14,509 bases of DNA. It comes from an uncultured Eubacteriales bacterium. GTDB lineage: Bacteria > Bacillota > Clostridia > Christensenellales > Borkfalkiaceae. This document shows, one piece after another, positions 7,459-14,509 of the stretch. Both the position numbers and the translations under genes were made by a program. Each line of letters opens with the position of its first letter. The stretch's first letter is position 1. The notes under the pieces are model-generated. The model searched no databases. It saw only the letters and a program-made list of their open reading frames with translations, and was not told the DNA's origin. Where the stretch lies: assembly GCA_902797515.1 (NCBI GenBank), contig CADBSX010000203.1:1-14509 (forward strand), written 5' to 3'.

Positions 7459-8082
7459 ATGTTTTATTGGTTTTTGAGAATACTCGTTCTGCCTTTTTAC
7501 AGGCTTATATACAGACAGAAAGTTTACGGAAGAGAAAACCTTCCGAAAGACGGAAAAGTAATCATCATAGGAAATCACTACTCGAAAGCCGACGTTTTCA
7601 TGATGTCAACGCTTTACCGGAAAAAGGTATTTTTCCTCGCGAAAAAGGAGTGGTTTTCCTCGAAGTTCAAGAGTTGGTTTTTCAAAAAACTCGGAGGGAT
7701 CCCCGTCGATAGGGAAAAGGCGGATCTTGCGTCGCTTAAAAACTGCCTGAAAACGATAAGAGACGGAAAAACTCTCGTCGTCTTTCCCGAAGGCACGAGG
7801 AACAAAACGGCGGACGAAGATCTTCTGCCGCTTAAAGGCGGGGCTTCTTTCATAGCGTATTTAAGCAAAACGCCCGTCGTTCCCGTCGCTATGAGCAGGA
7901 AATTCAGACCTTTCAGAAAAAATTACGTCTATATCGGAGAAAAATTCGACTTTTCGGAATTCAAAGACCGTAAATTCAACGCCGAAACAAGCGACGAAAC
8001 GACCGAGATCATGCGCGGAAAACTGCTCGACGCTTTATATAACGCGCGCGAAAAAGAAAAAAGCAAGGGGAAGAGAAAATGA
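7459..8082 (+). CDS. plsC: 1-acyl-sn-glycerol-3-phosphate acyltransferase
   Basis: A 207-residue PlsC-family acyltransferase that acylates lysophosphatidic acid to phosphatidic acid at the inner membrane face. The catalytic NHX4D motif is N39-H40-YSKA-D45. The phosphate-binding FPEGTR is at 109-114, and the acceptor-site pattern GGIPVDRE is near 79-86. A hydrophobic N-terminal segment (about 2-18) gives membrane contact. The C-terminus is Lys-rich. GAAGGG lies 5 nt before the ATG, and only one base separates it from the cmk stop. The order cmk-plsC-ispH is widespread in clostridia. Acyl donor (CoA or ACP) cannot be told from the sequence. Confidence 0.93.
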   Translation: MFYWFLRILVLPFYRLIYRQKVYGRENLPKDGKVIIIGNHYSKADVFMMSTLYRKKVFFLAKKEWFSSKFKSWFFKKLGGIPVDREKADLASLKNCLKTIRDGKTLVVFPEGTRNKTADEDLLPLKGGASFIAYLSKTPVVPVAMSRKFRPFRKNYVYIGEKFDFSEFKDRKFNAETSDETTEIMRGKLLDALYNAREKEKSKGKRK

Positions 8083-10166
8083 AAGCGTATCTCGCTGAAA
8101 ACAGCGGTTTTTGCGTGGGCGTGAAAAACGCCGTCGCAGCCGCGAGGAAAATATGCGGCGAAGGCGTTTACATACTCGGCGAACTGATACATAACGAGAG
8201 CGTGATATCCAAAATAGAACGGACGGGAACGAAAACCGTGAACGACGTTTCGGAAGTGGATAAGGGAACGGTGATAATACGTTCTCACGGCGTAGGAAAA
8301 GACGTCTTCGACGAACTTGAAAGGAAGGGCGTAAACATCGTGAATTGCACTTGTCCTTTCGTTATGAAAACGCAGAAAATTGTTTCCGAATACTACGGAA
8401 AAGGTTATAAAATACTTATCGCGGGAGCGGCTAAACATCCCGAAGTCGTCGGAATAAACGGTTGGTGCGAAAATTCCGCGGTCGTTATCGGCCCCGAAAA
8501 TCTCGATGAACTCGGCTTGAAATCCGACGATAAGATATGTATTGTCGCTCAAACGACCTATTCCGTCGCCGATTTTGAAAAAATTTTAGCGTTTTTTACT
8601 AAAAAACGGTTTAAAATGCTTGAAGTTTTTAAAACAATTTGCTATACTACTATAGAGCGTCAAAAAGAAGCGGAAATATTGTCTCAAACCTGTGATGCAA
8701 TGATTGTTGTCGGTGGGCGTAGTAGTAGCAATACTAAACAACTGATGAAAATTTGCGAGGGGAATTGCAAGAACGTATTTTACGTGTCGAATCCCGACGA
8801 ACTCGAGTACGAAAAATTTAAAAATTTTAAAAAGGTTGGTATTGTTGCGGGGGCGTCAACGCCGAACGAACAATCAATGGAGGTTTTCTTAAAAATGGAA
8901 GCAAATGCAGAAAAGAGTTCCAACGTTATGGAGCAGGCCTTAAACACCGAAGAGCCTAAATTCAGGATCAATCAGAAGATATCGGCGACTATTTCGTCCG
9001 CGACGGACGAAGGGCTGATGCTCTATATCGCGAACACGAAGAAAGAGATACTTCTCGCGAAAGGCGAAGTCGATTGCGAGAATTACAATAAAGAAGATTA
9101 CGCCGCCAAAGTCGGCGACGATATCGAAGTTATGATAACGGGCTTAAATCCCGTCGTCCTTTCCGAAAAGGCGATAAAGGCGCAGAAAGAGGAAGAAGAA
9201 ACGATATCGAAAATCGAGGCCGGCGAAATATTCACCGTCACCTGTACGGGCACGAATAAAGGCGGTCTTATAGCGAAACTCGGTTCTTACGAAGTTTTCG
9301 TTCCGTCGTCGCAGATCAGAGTCGGCTTTGTAAAAGACCTTGAAAAATACGTCGGAAAGACTTTGCGTTTAAAAGCGGAAAAGGTCGAGAGAACGGGCAG
9401 AAGAAAACAGATAGTAGGATCGCAGAGAGTTATCCTCGAAGCGGAGAGGGCTGAAAGAGACGCCGCGAGACAGGCTAAAGAAGAACAGTTCTTCGCGAGC
9501 ATCAGCGAAGGCGACGTAGTAACGGGCAAGGTCGTAAGATTTGCGGAATTCGGCGCGTTCGTAGAAGTGAACGGTTTCGATTGTCTCGCTCATATTTCCG
9601 ATCTTTCGTGGACTAACGCGAAAACTCCGTCGGAGGTGCTCGAACTCAATAAAGAATACGAATTCAAAGTCCTTAAATGCGATAAAGAAACGAAGAAGGT
9701 TTCCCTCGGATATAAACAACTTCAACCGAAGCCTTGGGATCTTGCCGCGGATAAATACGCTGTCGGCGACGTAGTGAAAGGTAAAGTCGTAAGAATAGTC
9801 GATTTCGGCGCGTTCGTCGAAGTCGAGAAGGGAATAGACGGTCTCGTCCACGTTTCTCAAATCTCTCACGAGTGGCTTGAAAATCCTACTTCCGTACTTA
9901 AAGTCGGCGACGAAGTAGAGGCGAAGATACTCGATCTCAACGTCGAGAGAGAAAGGATGACGCTTTCCATAAAGGCTCTTACGCCCGCTCCCGAAGTCGC
10001 GCCTAAACGCGGCAAAGAAAAGCAAGGCGAAGACGAAGAGGGAACGGAAGAGAAAGCCGGCAAGAAGAGAGGCGGCAGAGAAAAGAAAGTCGATAGCGAC
10101 GAACCGAGAGAGTGGAACGAAGGCGGAGTTGACGGAGTTTCCCTCGGAGATCTCTTGAATAAATAA
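8079..10166 (+). CDS. ispH: IspH (LytB) fused to four S1 RNA-binding domains
   Basis: A 695-residue fusion. Residues 1 to about 280 are 4-hydroxy-3-methylbut-2-enyl diphosphate reductase, the last step of the MEP isoprenoid pathway. The three [4Fe-4S] ligands are C12, C92 and C188, with H120/E122 in KHPE, the QTT motif, and the GGRSSSNT substrate loop. From about residue 296 come four S1-type OB folds at about 296-370, 380-450, 475-545 and 560-632. The first two are degenerate, while the last two have clear GDVVxGKVVRxxxFGAFVEV cores. A highly charged tail ends in VSLGDLLNK. This LytB-S1 fusion is known in clostridia, where the S1 part is thought to serve as ribosomal protein S1 or an RNA-binding relative. 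Its start overlaps plsC (ATGA) after an AAGGGGAAG site. Codon use changes sharply at about 8574-8915, and an internal GGAGG/ATG lies at the domain junction. Confidence 0.95.
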   Translation: MKAYLAENSGFCVGVKNAVAAARKICGEGVYILGELIHNESVISKIERTGTKTVNDVSEVDKGTVIIRSHGVGKDVFDELERKGVNIVNCTCPFVMKTQKIVSEYYGKGYKILIAGAAKHPEVVGINGWCENSAVVIGPENLDELGLKSDDKICIVAQTTYSVADFEKILAFFTKKRFKMLEVFKTICYTTIERQKEAEILSQTCDAMIVVGGRSSSNTKQLMKICEGNCKNVFYVSNPDELEYEKFKNFKKVGIVAGASTPNEQSMEVFLKMEANAEKSSNVMEQALNTEEPKFRINQKISATISSATDEGLMLYIANTKKEILLAKGEVDCENYNKEDYAAKVGDDIEVMITGLNPVVLSEKAIKAQKEEEETISKIEAGEIFTVTCTGTNKGGLIAKLGSYEVFVPSSQIRVGFVKDLEKYVGKTLRLKAEKVERTGRRKQIVGSQRVILEAERAERDAARQAKEEQFFASISEGDVVTGKVVRFAEFGAFVEVNGFDCLAHISDLSWTNAKTPSEVLELNKEYEFKVLKCDKETKKVSLGYKQLQPKPWDLAADKYAVGDVVKGKVVRIVDFGAFVEVEKGIDGLVHVSQISHEWLENPTSVLKVGDEVEAKILDLNVERERMTLSIKALTPAPEVAPKRGKEKQGEDEEGTEEKAGKKRGGREKKVDSDEPREWNEGGVDGVSLGDLLNK
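8620..8648 (+). promoter_or_regulatory. Possible internal promoter within ispH
   Basis: TTGAAG (8620-8625) and TATACT (8643-8648) are 17 bp apart, and TG one base before the -10 makes it an extended -10. It lies in the AT-rich atypical tract, upstream of the S1 half. The -10 falls on codons of the conserved TICYTT segment, so part of the match may be forced by protein sequence. AT-rich DNA also raises chance matches. Confidence 0.35.
8879..8897 (+). promoter_or_regulatory. Possible internal ribosome-binding site and ATG for a separate S1 protein
   Basis: GGAGG (8879-8883) is followed after 11 nt by an in-frame ATG (8895-8897, codon 273). This is just where the IspH domain ends and before the first S1 fold. 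The peptide that would begin there (MEANAEKSSNVMEQALN) resembles the charged N-terminus of a stand-alone S1 protein. The spacing is longer than ideal, so initiation here is a hypothesis. Confidence 0.4.
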
Positions 10167-10181
10167 TCGGACTTATTGAAA

Positions 10182-10207
10182 GTCGTCGCGAAAGCGGCGG
10201 CTTTTTT
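10182..10207 (+). terminator. Rho-independent terminator of the ten-gene operon
   Basis: An 8-bp stem (10182-10189 with 10194-10201, including two G-U pairs) closes on a GAAA tetraloop and is followed by six T. It comes 15 nt after the ispH-S1 stop. Its design matches the terminator at 11-37. It ends the long transcript and separates it from the uvrB/uvrA unit. Confidence 0.92.
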
Positions 10208-10228
10208 AAAATTTTTTAATTTTTATTG

Positions 10229-10257
10229 TTGTAAATAACGCACGAATATGGTATAAT
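10229..10257 (+). promoter_or_regulatory. Extended -10 promoter of the membrane protein-uvrB-uvrA unit
   Basis: TTGTAA (10229-10234) and a perfect TATAAT (10252-10257) are spaced 17 bp apart. TG at 10249-10250 gives an extended -10. Transcription should begin near 10264, only about three bases before the ATG at 10267, leaving no room for a Shine-Dalgarno. Confidence 0.8.
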
Positions 10258-10263
10258 TTATAC
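10251..10263. promoter_or_regulatory. 13-bp palindrome over the -10 element, possible operator
   Basis: GTATAA and TTATAC flank a single T, making a perfect inverted repeat that covers the -10 and reaches the expected transcript start. A repressor bound here would block polymerase. Half of it is simply the -10 sequence, so chance is a real alternative. It does not match the LexA box consensus of Gram-positive bacteria. Confidence 0.3.
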
Positions 10264-10266
10264 GTT

Positions 10267-10632
10267 ATGAGAAAAGACGAAAACGAAATAGCGGAAGAAG
10301 AGGCGATCGGAACGGAAAATATTCCCGAAGAGAACCTAAACGCCGAGAACGAAGAAGAGCGTAAATACAGAGAATACGCGGAAAAAAGGGCGAAAGAGGA
10401 ATATATGCGCAGGTATAACAGAACGCCTCTCGTGCTCGCTCTCGTCGGCTTTTTGTGCAGCGCATTTTTCGGGATAGGTCTCCCCGTCGCGCTCGTCGCC
10501 TTTTTTATTTCCGTTTCACGCGTTAAAAAGAATAAGAGCAGACCGCTCGTCTGGGCGGCGACCGTATCTTTTGCGGCGGTCGTTTTGTCGCTTGTTTATA
10601 TAGCCGCCGTCGCCGCGGTTTACGTCTTTTAA
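10267..10632 (+). CDS. Small two-helix membrane protein, possibly DUF4190-like, apparently leaderless
   Basis: A 121-residue protein of unknown function. Residues 1-50 are highly charged (Glu/Lys/Arg-rich) and probably form a cytosolic helix. Two hydrophobic segments follow at about 52-77 and 91-119, joined by a basic loop ([10 protein letters not shown]). The pair of Gly/Ala/Val-rich helices with a short polar loop resembles the DUF4190 type, a weak assignment. No Shine-Dalgarno precedes the ATG, and the promoter's start site is about three bases upstream, so the mRNA may be leaderless. An internal ATG at 10405 has AGAGGA 4 nt upstream and would give 74 residues. The codons before it look fully coding, however, so the longer form is preferred. 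uvrB begins 10 nt after the stop, so the two are co-transcribed. Confidence 0.7.
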   Translation: MRKDENEIAEEEAIGTENIPEENLNAENEEERKYREYAEKRAKEEYMRRYNRTPLVLALVGFLCSAFFGIGLPVALVAFFISVSRVKKNKSRPLVWAATVSFAAVVLSLVYIAAVAAVYVF

Positions 10633-10642
10633 GGCGGTCAAA

Positions 10643-12607
10643 ATGGAACAGAAAAAATTCGTTTTACATTCCGAATATAAACCTACGGGCGATCAGCCGC
10701 AGGCGATCAGAAGTCTTACGGAAGGCATAGAGGACGGTCTTAGGTCGCAGGTCCTCGTCGGCGTGACGGGCAGCGGAAAAACGTTCACTATGGCGAACGT
10801 GATACAAAACGTTCAGCGCCCTGCGCTAGTTATCGCGCACAATAAGACGCTCGCGGCGCAACTCTGCAATGAATTCAGGGAATTTTTCCCCGAAAACAGA
10901 GTGGAGTATTTTGTCAGTTATTACGATTATTATCAGCCGGAATCGTATATTCCGTCAACCGATACTTATATAGAAAAAGATCTGTCGATAAACGACGAGA
11001 TAGACAAGTTAAGGCATAGCGCGACTTGTTCTCTGGCAGAGAGAAGGGACGTGATAGTAGTCGCGTCGGTTTCGTGTATTTACGGACTCGGCGCACCGGA
11101 AGAATATTTCGCTCTCGCCATATCCATACGCGAAGGCATGACGCTCGATCGCGACGAACTTATGCGGAAACTCGTTTTACGGCAGTACGAAAGAAAGGAC
11201 GTCGATTTTTCGAGAGCGTCTTTCCGCGTCCGCGGCGACGTAGTAGAGATTTTTCCCGCGTCCAACGACGAAATATATATAAGAGTGGAATTTTTCGGCG
11301 ACGAAGTGGAAAAAATAAGCGAGTGCGAATTCGTCACAGGAAAGGCTGTAAACACCTTGAAACACGTCGCTATCTTTCCCGCGAGTCACTACGCGGTCGA
11401 GGGCGAAAAGATGGAAGAATCTCTTAAACGCATCGAAAGAGATATGAACGACGAAGTCGCGGAACTTAAAAAGCAGAATAAACTTTTAGAGGCGCAAAGA
11501 CTTCTTCAACGGACGAGTTACGACCTCGAAATGATGCGGGAGATAGGATATTGCAGCGGCGTCGAAAATTACAGCAGGTATTTCGACGGGAGAGAAATAG
11601 GCGAGCCTCCGTTCACTCTTTTGGACTATTTTCCGAAAGATTTTATAGTTTTCATCGACGAGAGCCATATGACCGTGCCTCAGATACGCGCTATGTATAA
11701 CGGCGACAGGTCGAGAAAACAGAACCTCGTCGATTACGGTTTCAGACTGCGCTCCGCCTTCGATAACAGACCGCTTAAATTCGCAGAATTCGACGAGAGG
11801 ATAGGTCAGGTTATTTTCATATCCGCGACGCCCGCCGAATACGAATTGTCGATATCGGACAACAACGCGGAACAGATAATACGCCCGACAGGGCTTCTCG
11901 ATCCGAAAGTCGAGGTAAGACCTACGAAAGGGCAGATCGACGACTTACAGGGCGAAATAAACGGCGTAATAAAGGACGGCGGAAGAACGCTCGTCACGAC
12001 GCTTACGAAGAAAATGGCGGAAAGTCTTACCGATTATTTCAAAGAACAGGGAATAAAGGTGAGATATATGCACAGCGACGTCGATACGCTCGAAAGGATA
12101 GATATAATACAGGAATTGAGAAGGGGAGATATAGACGTTCTGGTCGGGATAAACCTTTTAAGAGAGGGATTAGACCTGCCCGAAGTAAAACTCGTAGCGA
12201 TACTCGACGCGGATAAAGAAGGCTTTTTAAGGAGCGAAACTTCGCTTATTCAGACGATAGGCAGGGCTGCGCGGAACGCGGACAGCAAAGTCGTGATGTA
12301 TGCGGACGAAATTACCGACAGTATGCGCCGCGCGATGGACGAAACGGCGAGAAGAAGAAGGATACAGTCGGAATACAACGAAAAACACGGCATAATTCCG
12401 AAAACCATAATAAAGAAGATAGTCAACACGCTCGAAATAACCAAAAAAGCGGACAGAACGAAAGATATTAAAATGAAGGATATCCCCGAAGAAATAGAGA
12501 AACTCAAAGCGCTTATGAAAGTCGCGTCGGCAAATCTCGACTTCGAGAAATGTATCGAAATCAGGGATACCATAGCGGAATTGAAGAAAAAGTTAAGGAC
12601 AAAGTAG
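10643..12607 (+). CDS. uvrB: Excinuclease ABC subunit B
   Basis: A 654-residue UvrB, the DNA-damage verification helicase of nucleotide excision repair. It is loaded by UvrA and recruits UvrC for incision. The Walker A motif is GVTGSGKT at residues 40-47. The damage-probing beta-hairpin begins [12 protein letters not shown] at Y93. Walker B DESH starts at D339. The C-terminal helicase half has [10 protein letters not shown], the [14 protein letters not shown] block and [13 protein letters not shown] domain that binds UvrA/UvrC occupies about residues 615-654. Length is normal. An AAGGCGG site precedes the ATG. It is the middle gene of the transcript from 10229. No SOS operator is visible in front of the unit. 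Confidence 0.98.
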   Translation: MEQKKFVLHSEYKPTGDQPQAIRSLTEGIEDGLRSQVLVGVTGSGKTFTMANVIQNVQRPALVIAHNKTLAAQLCNEFREFFPENRVEYFVSYYDYYQPESYIPSTDTYIEKDLSINDEIDKLRHSATCSLAERRDVIVVASVSCIYGLGAPEEYFALAISIREGMTLDRDELMRKLVLRQYERKDVDFSRASFRVRGDVVEIFPASNDEIYIRVEFFGDEVEKISECEFVTGKAVNTLKHVAIFPASHYAVEGEKMEESLKRIERDMNDEVAELKKQNKLLEAQRLLQRTSYDLEMMREIGYCSGVENYSRYFDGREIGEPPFTLLDYFPKDFIVFIDESHMTVPQIRAMYNGDRSRKQNLVDYGFRLRSAFDNRPLKFAEFDERIGQVIFISATPAEYELSISDNNAEQIIRPTGLLDPKVEVRPTKGQIDDLQGEINGVIKDGGRTLVTTLTKKMAESLTDYFKEQGIKVRYMHSDVDTLERIDIIQELRRGDIDVLVGINLLREGLDLPEVKLVAILDADKEGFLRSETSLIQTIGRAARNADSKVVMYADEITDSMRRAMDETARRRRIQSEYNEKHGIIPKTIIKKIVNTLEITKKADRTKDIKMKDIPEEIEKLKALMKVASANLDFEKCIEIRDTIAELKKKLRTK

Positions 12608-12619
12608 AAGTAATTTCTT

Positions 12620-14500
12620 ATGATAAATTACATCAGGATAAGAGGCGCAAAAGAGAATAATTTAAAGAACGTAAGTCTGGATATTCCGAGAGACAAACTG
12701 ATAGTCTTTACGGGAGTTTCGGGCAGCGGTAAATCGACGCTCGCTTTCGATACGATCTTTGCGGAAGGACAGAGAAAGTATATGGAAAGTCTTTCGTCTT
12801 ACGCGAGGATGTTCCTCGGTCAGATGGAAAAACCTGACGTCGAGAGCATAGAGGGGCTTTCGCCCGCTATCTCGATAGATCAGAAAACGACTTCGAACAA
12901 TCCTCGTTCGACCGTAGGCACGGTAACCGAGATTTACGATTATTTAAGGCTTTTATACGCGAGAATAGGCATACCGCACTGTCCGAAATGCGGCAGGGAG
13001 ATAGAGAAGATAACCGTCGATCAGATAGCGGAAAAAGTGCTCGAATTGCCCGACGGAAGTAAAATTCTCGTGAACGCACCGGTCGTAAGAGGCAGAAAGG
13101 GGGAATATAAAAAGGAACTCGACGGTTTTGCTAAAAGCGGTTACGCGAGAGTGGAAATAGACGGCTCGGTTTACGACCTTTCGGAAGATATTAAACTCGA
13201 TAAAAATATAAAGCACAATATTTCCGTCGTGGTTGACAGGCTCGTCGTAAAAGACGGCATCAGAAAAAGACTAACGGACAGCCTCGAAACCGCGCTCAAA
13301 CTCGCGGAAGGGCTCGTCGTTATAAGTCGCGACGGCGAAAATACGCTTTATTCCACGAATTACAGTTGTCCCGATTGCGGCATATCGATAGAAGAGATAG
13401 AGCCGAGGCTCTTTTCGTTCAATAATCCTTTCGGCGCGTGCCCCGAGTGCAACGGGCTCGGTTTTACAACGCGCATCGACGAAAAACTCGTTATAGGCGA
13501 TCCGAACAAGAGCATAAGCGAGGGGGCTATGCGCGTCACGGGCTGGAACCTCGACAGCGGAGCCATGGCCGATATGCATATGCGCGCCCTTTCCCGTCAC
13601 TACGGTTTTTCTCTCGATACGCCCGTAAAAGACCTTCCGAGGTCCGTTCTCGACGTGATTTTATACGGCACTAACGGCGAAAAGATAAATATGACGTACA
13701 GCACGAGGACTTTCAACGGAAGTTATTACGCGAGATACGAGGGGATAATTCCAAACCTCGAACGCAGATACAAAGAGACTACGAGCGACTATACGAAGAG
13801 CGAGATAGAAAAATATATGGTCAATTCCGACTGCCGTTCGTGCAAGGGAAAAAGGCTCAAAAAAGAGGCTCTCGCCGTCACTGTCGGCGGATACAATATT
13901 TCCGACCTCTGCGATCTTTCGGTCGTTAAAATGCGCGGATTTATCGAAGAACTTACGTTGTCGGAAACCGAACGGATCATATCTAAGGCGATACTCAAAG
14001 AGATAAAAGCGAGATTGAAATTTCTCGAAGACGTCGGGCTCGGATATCTCACTTTATCGAGGAGCGCGGGCACGCTTTCGGGCGGCGAAGCGCAGAGGAT
14101 CAGGCTCGCGACGCAGATAGGCAGCGGGCTTACGGGCGTACTCTATATTCTCGACGAGCCGAGTATCGGGCTTCATCAGAGAGATAACGAAAAACTTATA
14201 AAAACGCTTTTGAAACTCCGAGATCTCGGCAATACGCTTATCGTGGTCGAACACGACGAGGACACGATGCGCGCCGCCGACTATATAGTCGATATCGGTC
14301 CGAAAGCGGGCGTCCACGGCGGGGAAATAATTGCCGCGGGCTCGGTCGAGGACGTATGCAACGAAAAGAGGTCGATAACGGGCGATTATCTCGCGGGAAG
14401 AAGAAAAATAGAGATCCCCGCGAAGAGGAACGTTCCGAACGGAAAGTGGATAGAGGTTTTCGGCGCGAAACAGAACAATCTGAAAAACATCGACGTATAA
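12620..14500 (+). CDS. uvrA: Excinuclease ABC subunit A, N-terminal two-thirds, ending at an in-frame TAA
   Basis: 626 residues of UvrA, the damage-sensing ATPase that loads UvrB. The first ABC module is complete: Walker [10 protein letters not shown] (32-40), signature LSGGE from L486, and Walker B ILDEPS with D512-E513. A zinc module (C250, C253, C274, C277) and the CRSCKGKRL segment are present. Usual length is about 940. The reading stops at TAA (14498-14500) right after [12 protein letters not shown], where the second ABC module should begin. The next three codons (Phe-Pro-Val) match the expected continuation (x-F/I-P-x-G), so the TAA replaces one residue codon. Either the gene is broken by a nonsense change, or the base is a sequencing error near a contig end. 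The ribosome site is weak (AGAAG) and the start follows uvrB by 12 nt. Confidence 0.93.
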   Translation: MINYIRIRGAKENNLKNVSLDIPRDKLIVFTGVSGSGKSTLAFDTIFAEGQRKYMESLSSYARMFLGQMEKPDVESIEGLSPAISIDQKTTSNNPRSTVGTVTEIYDYLRLLYARIGIPHCPKCGREIEKITVDQIAEKVLELPDGSKILVNAPVVRGRKGEYKKELDGFAKSGYARVEIDGSVYDLSEDIKLDKNIKHNISVVVDRLVVKDGIRKRLTDSLETALKLAEGLVVISRDGENTLYSTNYSCPDCGISIEEIEPRLFSFNNPFGACPECNGLGFTTRIDEKLVIGDPNKSISEGAMRVTGWNLDSGAMADMHMRALSRHYGFSLDTPVKDLPRSVLDVILYGTNGEKINMTYSTRTFNGSYYARYEGIIPNLERRYKETTSDYTKSEIEKYMVNSDCRSCKGKRLKKEALAVTVGGYNISDLCDLSVVKMRGFIEELTLSETERIISKAILKEIKARLKFLEDVGLGYLTLSRSAGTLSGGEAQRIRLATQIGSGLTGVLYILDEPSIGLHQRDNEKLIKTLLKLRDLGNTLIVVEHDEDTMRAADYIVDIGPKAGVHGGEIIAAGSVEDVCNEKRSITGDYLAGRRKIEIPAKRNVPNGKWIEVFGAKQNNLKNIDV

Positions 14501-14509
14501 TTCCCCGTC

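Larger units (their letters stand above)
8574..8915 (+). other. Tract of atypical codon use inside ispH
   Basis: Reading frame and IspH motifs are intact, but the codons differ from the rest of the window. GCA, ACA, TCA, CAA, TGT, ATT, GTT and AGT are frequent. About a dozen T-ending codons precede G (for example TGT|GAT, GAT|GCA, ATT|GTT, GTT|GGT), a pairing almost absent from neighbouring genes. A short island with the usual style (8767-8813) interrupts it. Possible causes are gene conversion from another lineage, selection on an internal regulatory element, or a chimeric assembly. Confidence 0.6.

Noticed and set aside
8079..10166. ispH-S1 fusion as an assembly error joining two genes
   Set aside because: The fusion type is known in clostridia, the frame is continuous with no stop at the junction, and the linker length is sensible. 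Only the internal codon tract remains unexplained.
10200..10266. LexA/SOS box before the uvrB unit
   Set aside because: No sequence close to the Gram-positive GAAC-N4-GTTC pattern was found between the terminator and the ATG.
14498..14500. TAA read as a sense codon (recoding)
   Set aside because: TAA ends several other genes in the window at their natural lengths. A nonsense change or sequencing error is simpler.
1..14509. CRISPR arrays, tRNA/rRNA genes, insertion sequences, phage or defence genes
   Set aside because: No direct-repeat arrays, no cloverleaf or rRNA-like sequence, and no transposase, integrase or defence-family motifs were seen. Intergenic space is about 140 nt at the start and 100 nt at 10167-10266, otherwise under 20 nt.

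Overview
The window looks like chromosomal core DNA from an anaerobic, fermentative Bacillota, most likely a member of Clostridia. Three things point this way. There is a sodium-pumping biotin decarboxylase operon. There is an IspH (LytB) protein fused to ribosomal-protein-S1 domains, an arrangement known from clostridia. The gene order flavoprotein - cmk - plsC - ispH/S1 is also of clostridial type. Shine-Dalgarno sequences are strong and Ile ATA and Arg AGA/AGG codons are common, as is CpG (GCG, ACG, TCG, and C-ending codons before G). A lineage such as Christensenellales would fit, but that is a guess from style, not from alignment.

Layout. Positions 11-37 hold the terminator of an upstream transcript that is not in the window. 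A sigma-A-type promoter (85-113), with a 20-bp palindrome just upstream (44-63), starts a run of ten + strand genes with no visible terminator until 10182-10207. The first five (142-4853) form a membrane decarboxylase module: a divergent acyl-CoA carboxyltransferase, an OadG-like anchor, a biotin carrier, the Na+-pumping OadB subunit, and an OadA/PycB-type (5S) carboxyltransferase. The next five (4850-10166) are household genes: surE, a HI0933-family flavoprotein, cmk, plsC and the ispH-S1 fusion. Four of their five junctions overlap by four bases (ATGA or TTGA), which suggests tight translational coupling. A second transcription unit begins at an extended -10 promoter (10229-10257). It carries a small two-helix membrane protein that appears to be leaderless, then uvrB, then uvrA, which runs to the window edge.

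How the genes work together. The decarboxylase module probably moves CO2 from oxaloacetate (5S-type subunit) and perhaps from a carboxylated acyl-CoA (12S-like subunit) onto one shared biotin carrier. Membrane decarboxylation at OadB then exports Na+. The two carboxyltransferases could also exchange carboxyl groups with each other, as in propionibacterial transcarboxylase. No biotin carboxylase is present here. The downstream genes cover nucleotide, phospholipid, isoprenoid and translation functions. UvrB and UvrA begin nucleotide excision repair.

Points of most interest: the two-carboxyltransferase pump with altered catalytic loops in one subunit; a stretch inside ispH with foreign-looking codon use that carries a promoter-like sequence and ends in a GGAGG/ATG exactly at the ispH-S1 domain junction; a very strong preference for C-ending codons before G; a leaderless membrane-protein gene whose promoter is itself a palindrome; and an in-frame TAA in uvrA nine bases from the window end. 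All genes are on the + strand. I saw no tRNA, rRNA, CRISPR, mobile element or minus-strand gene.
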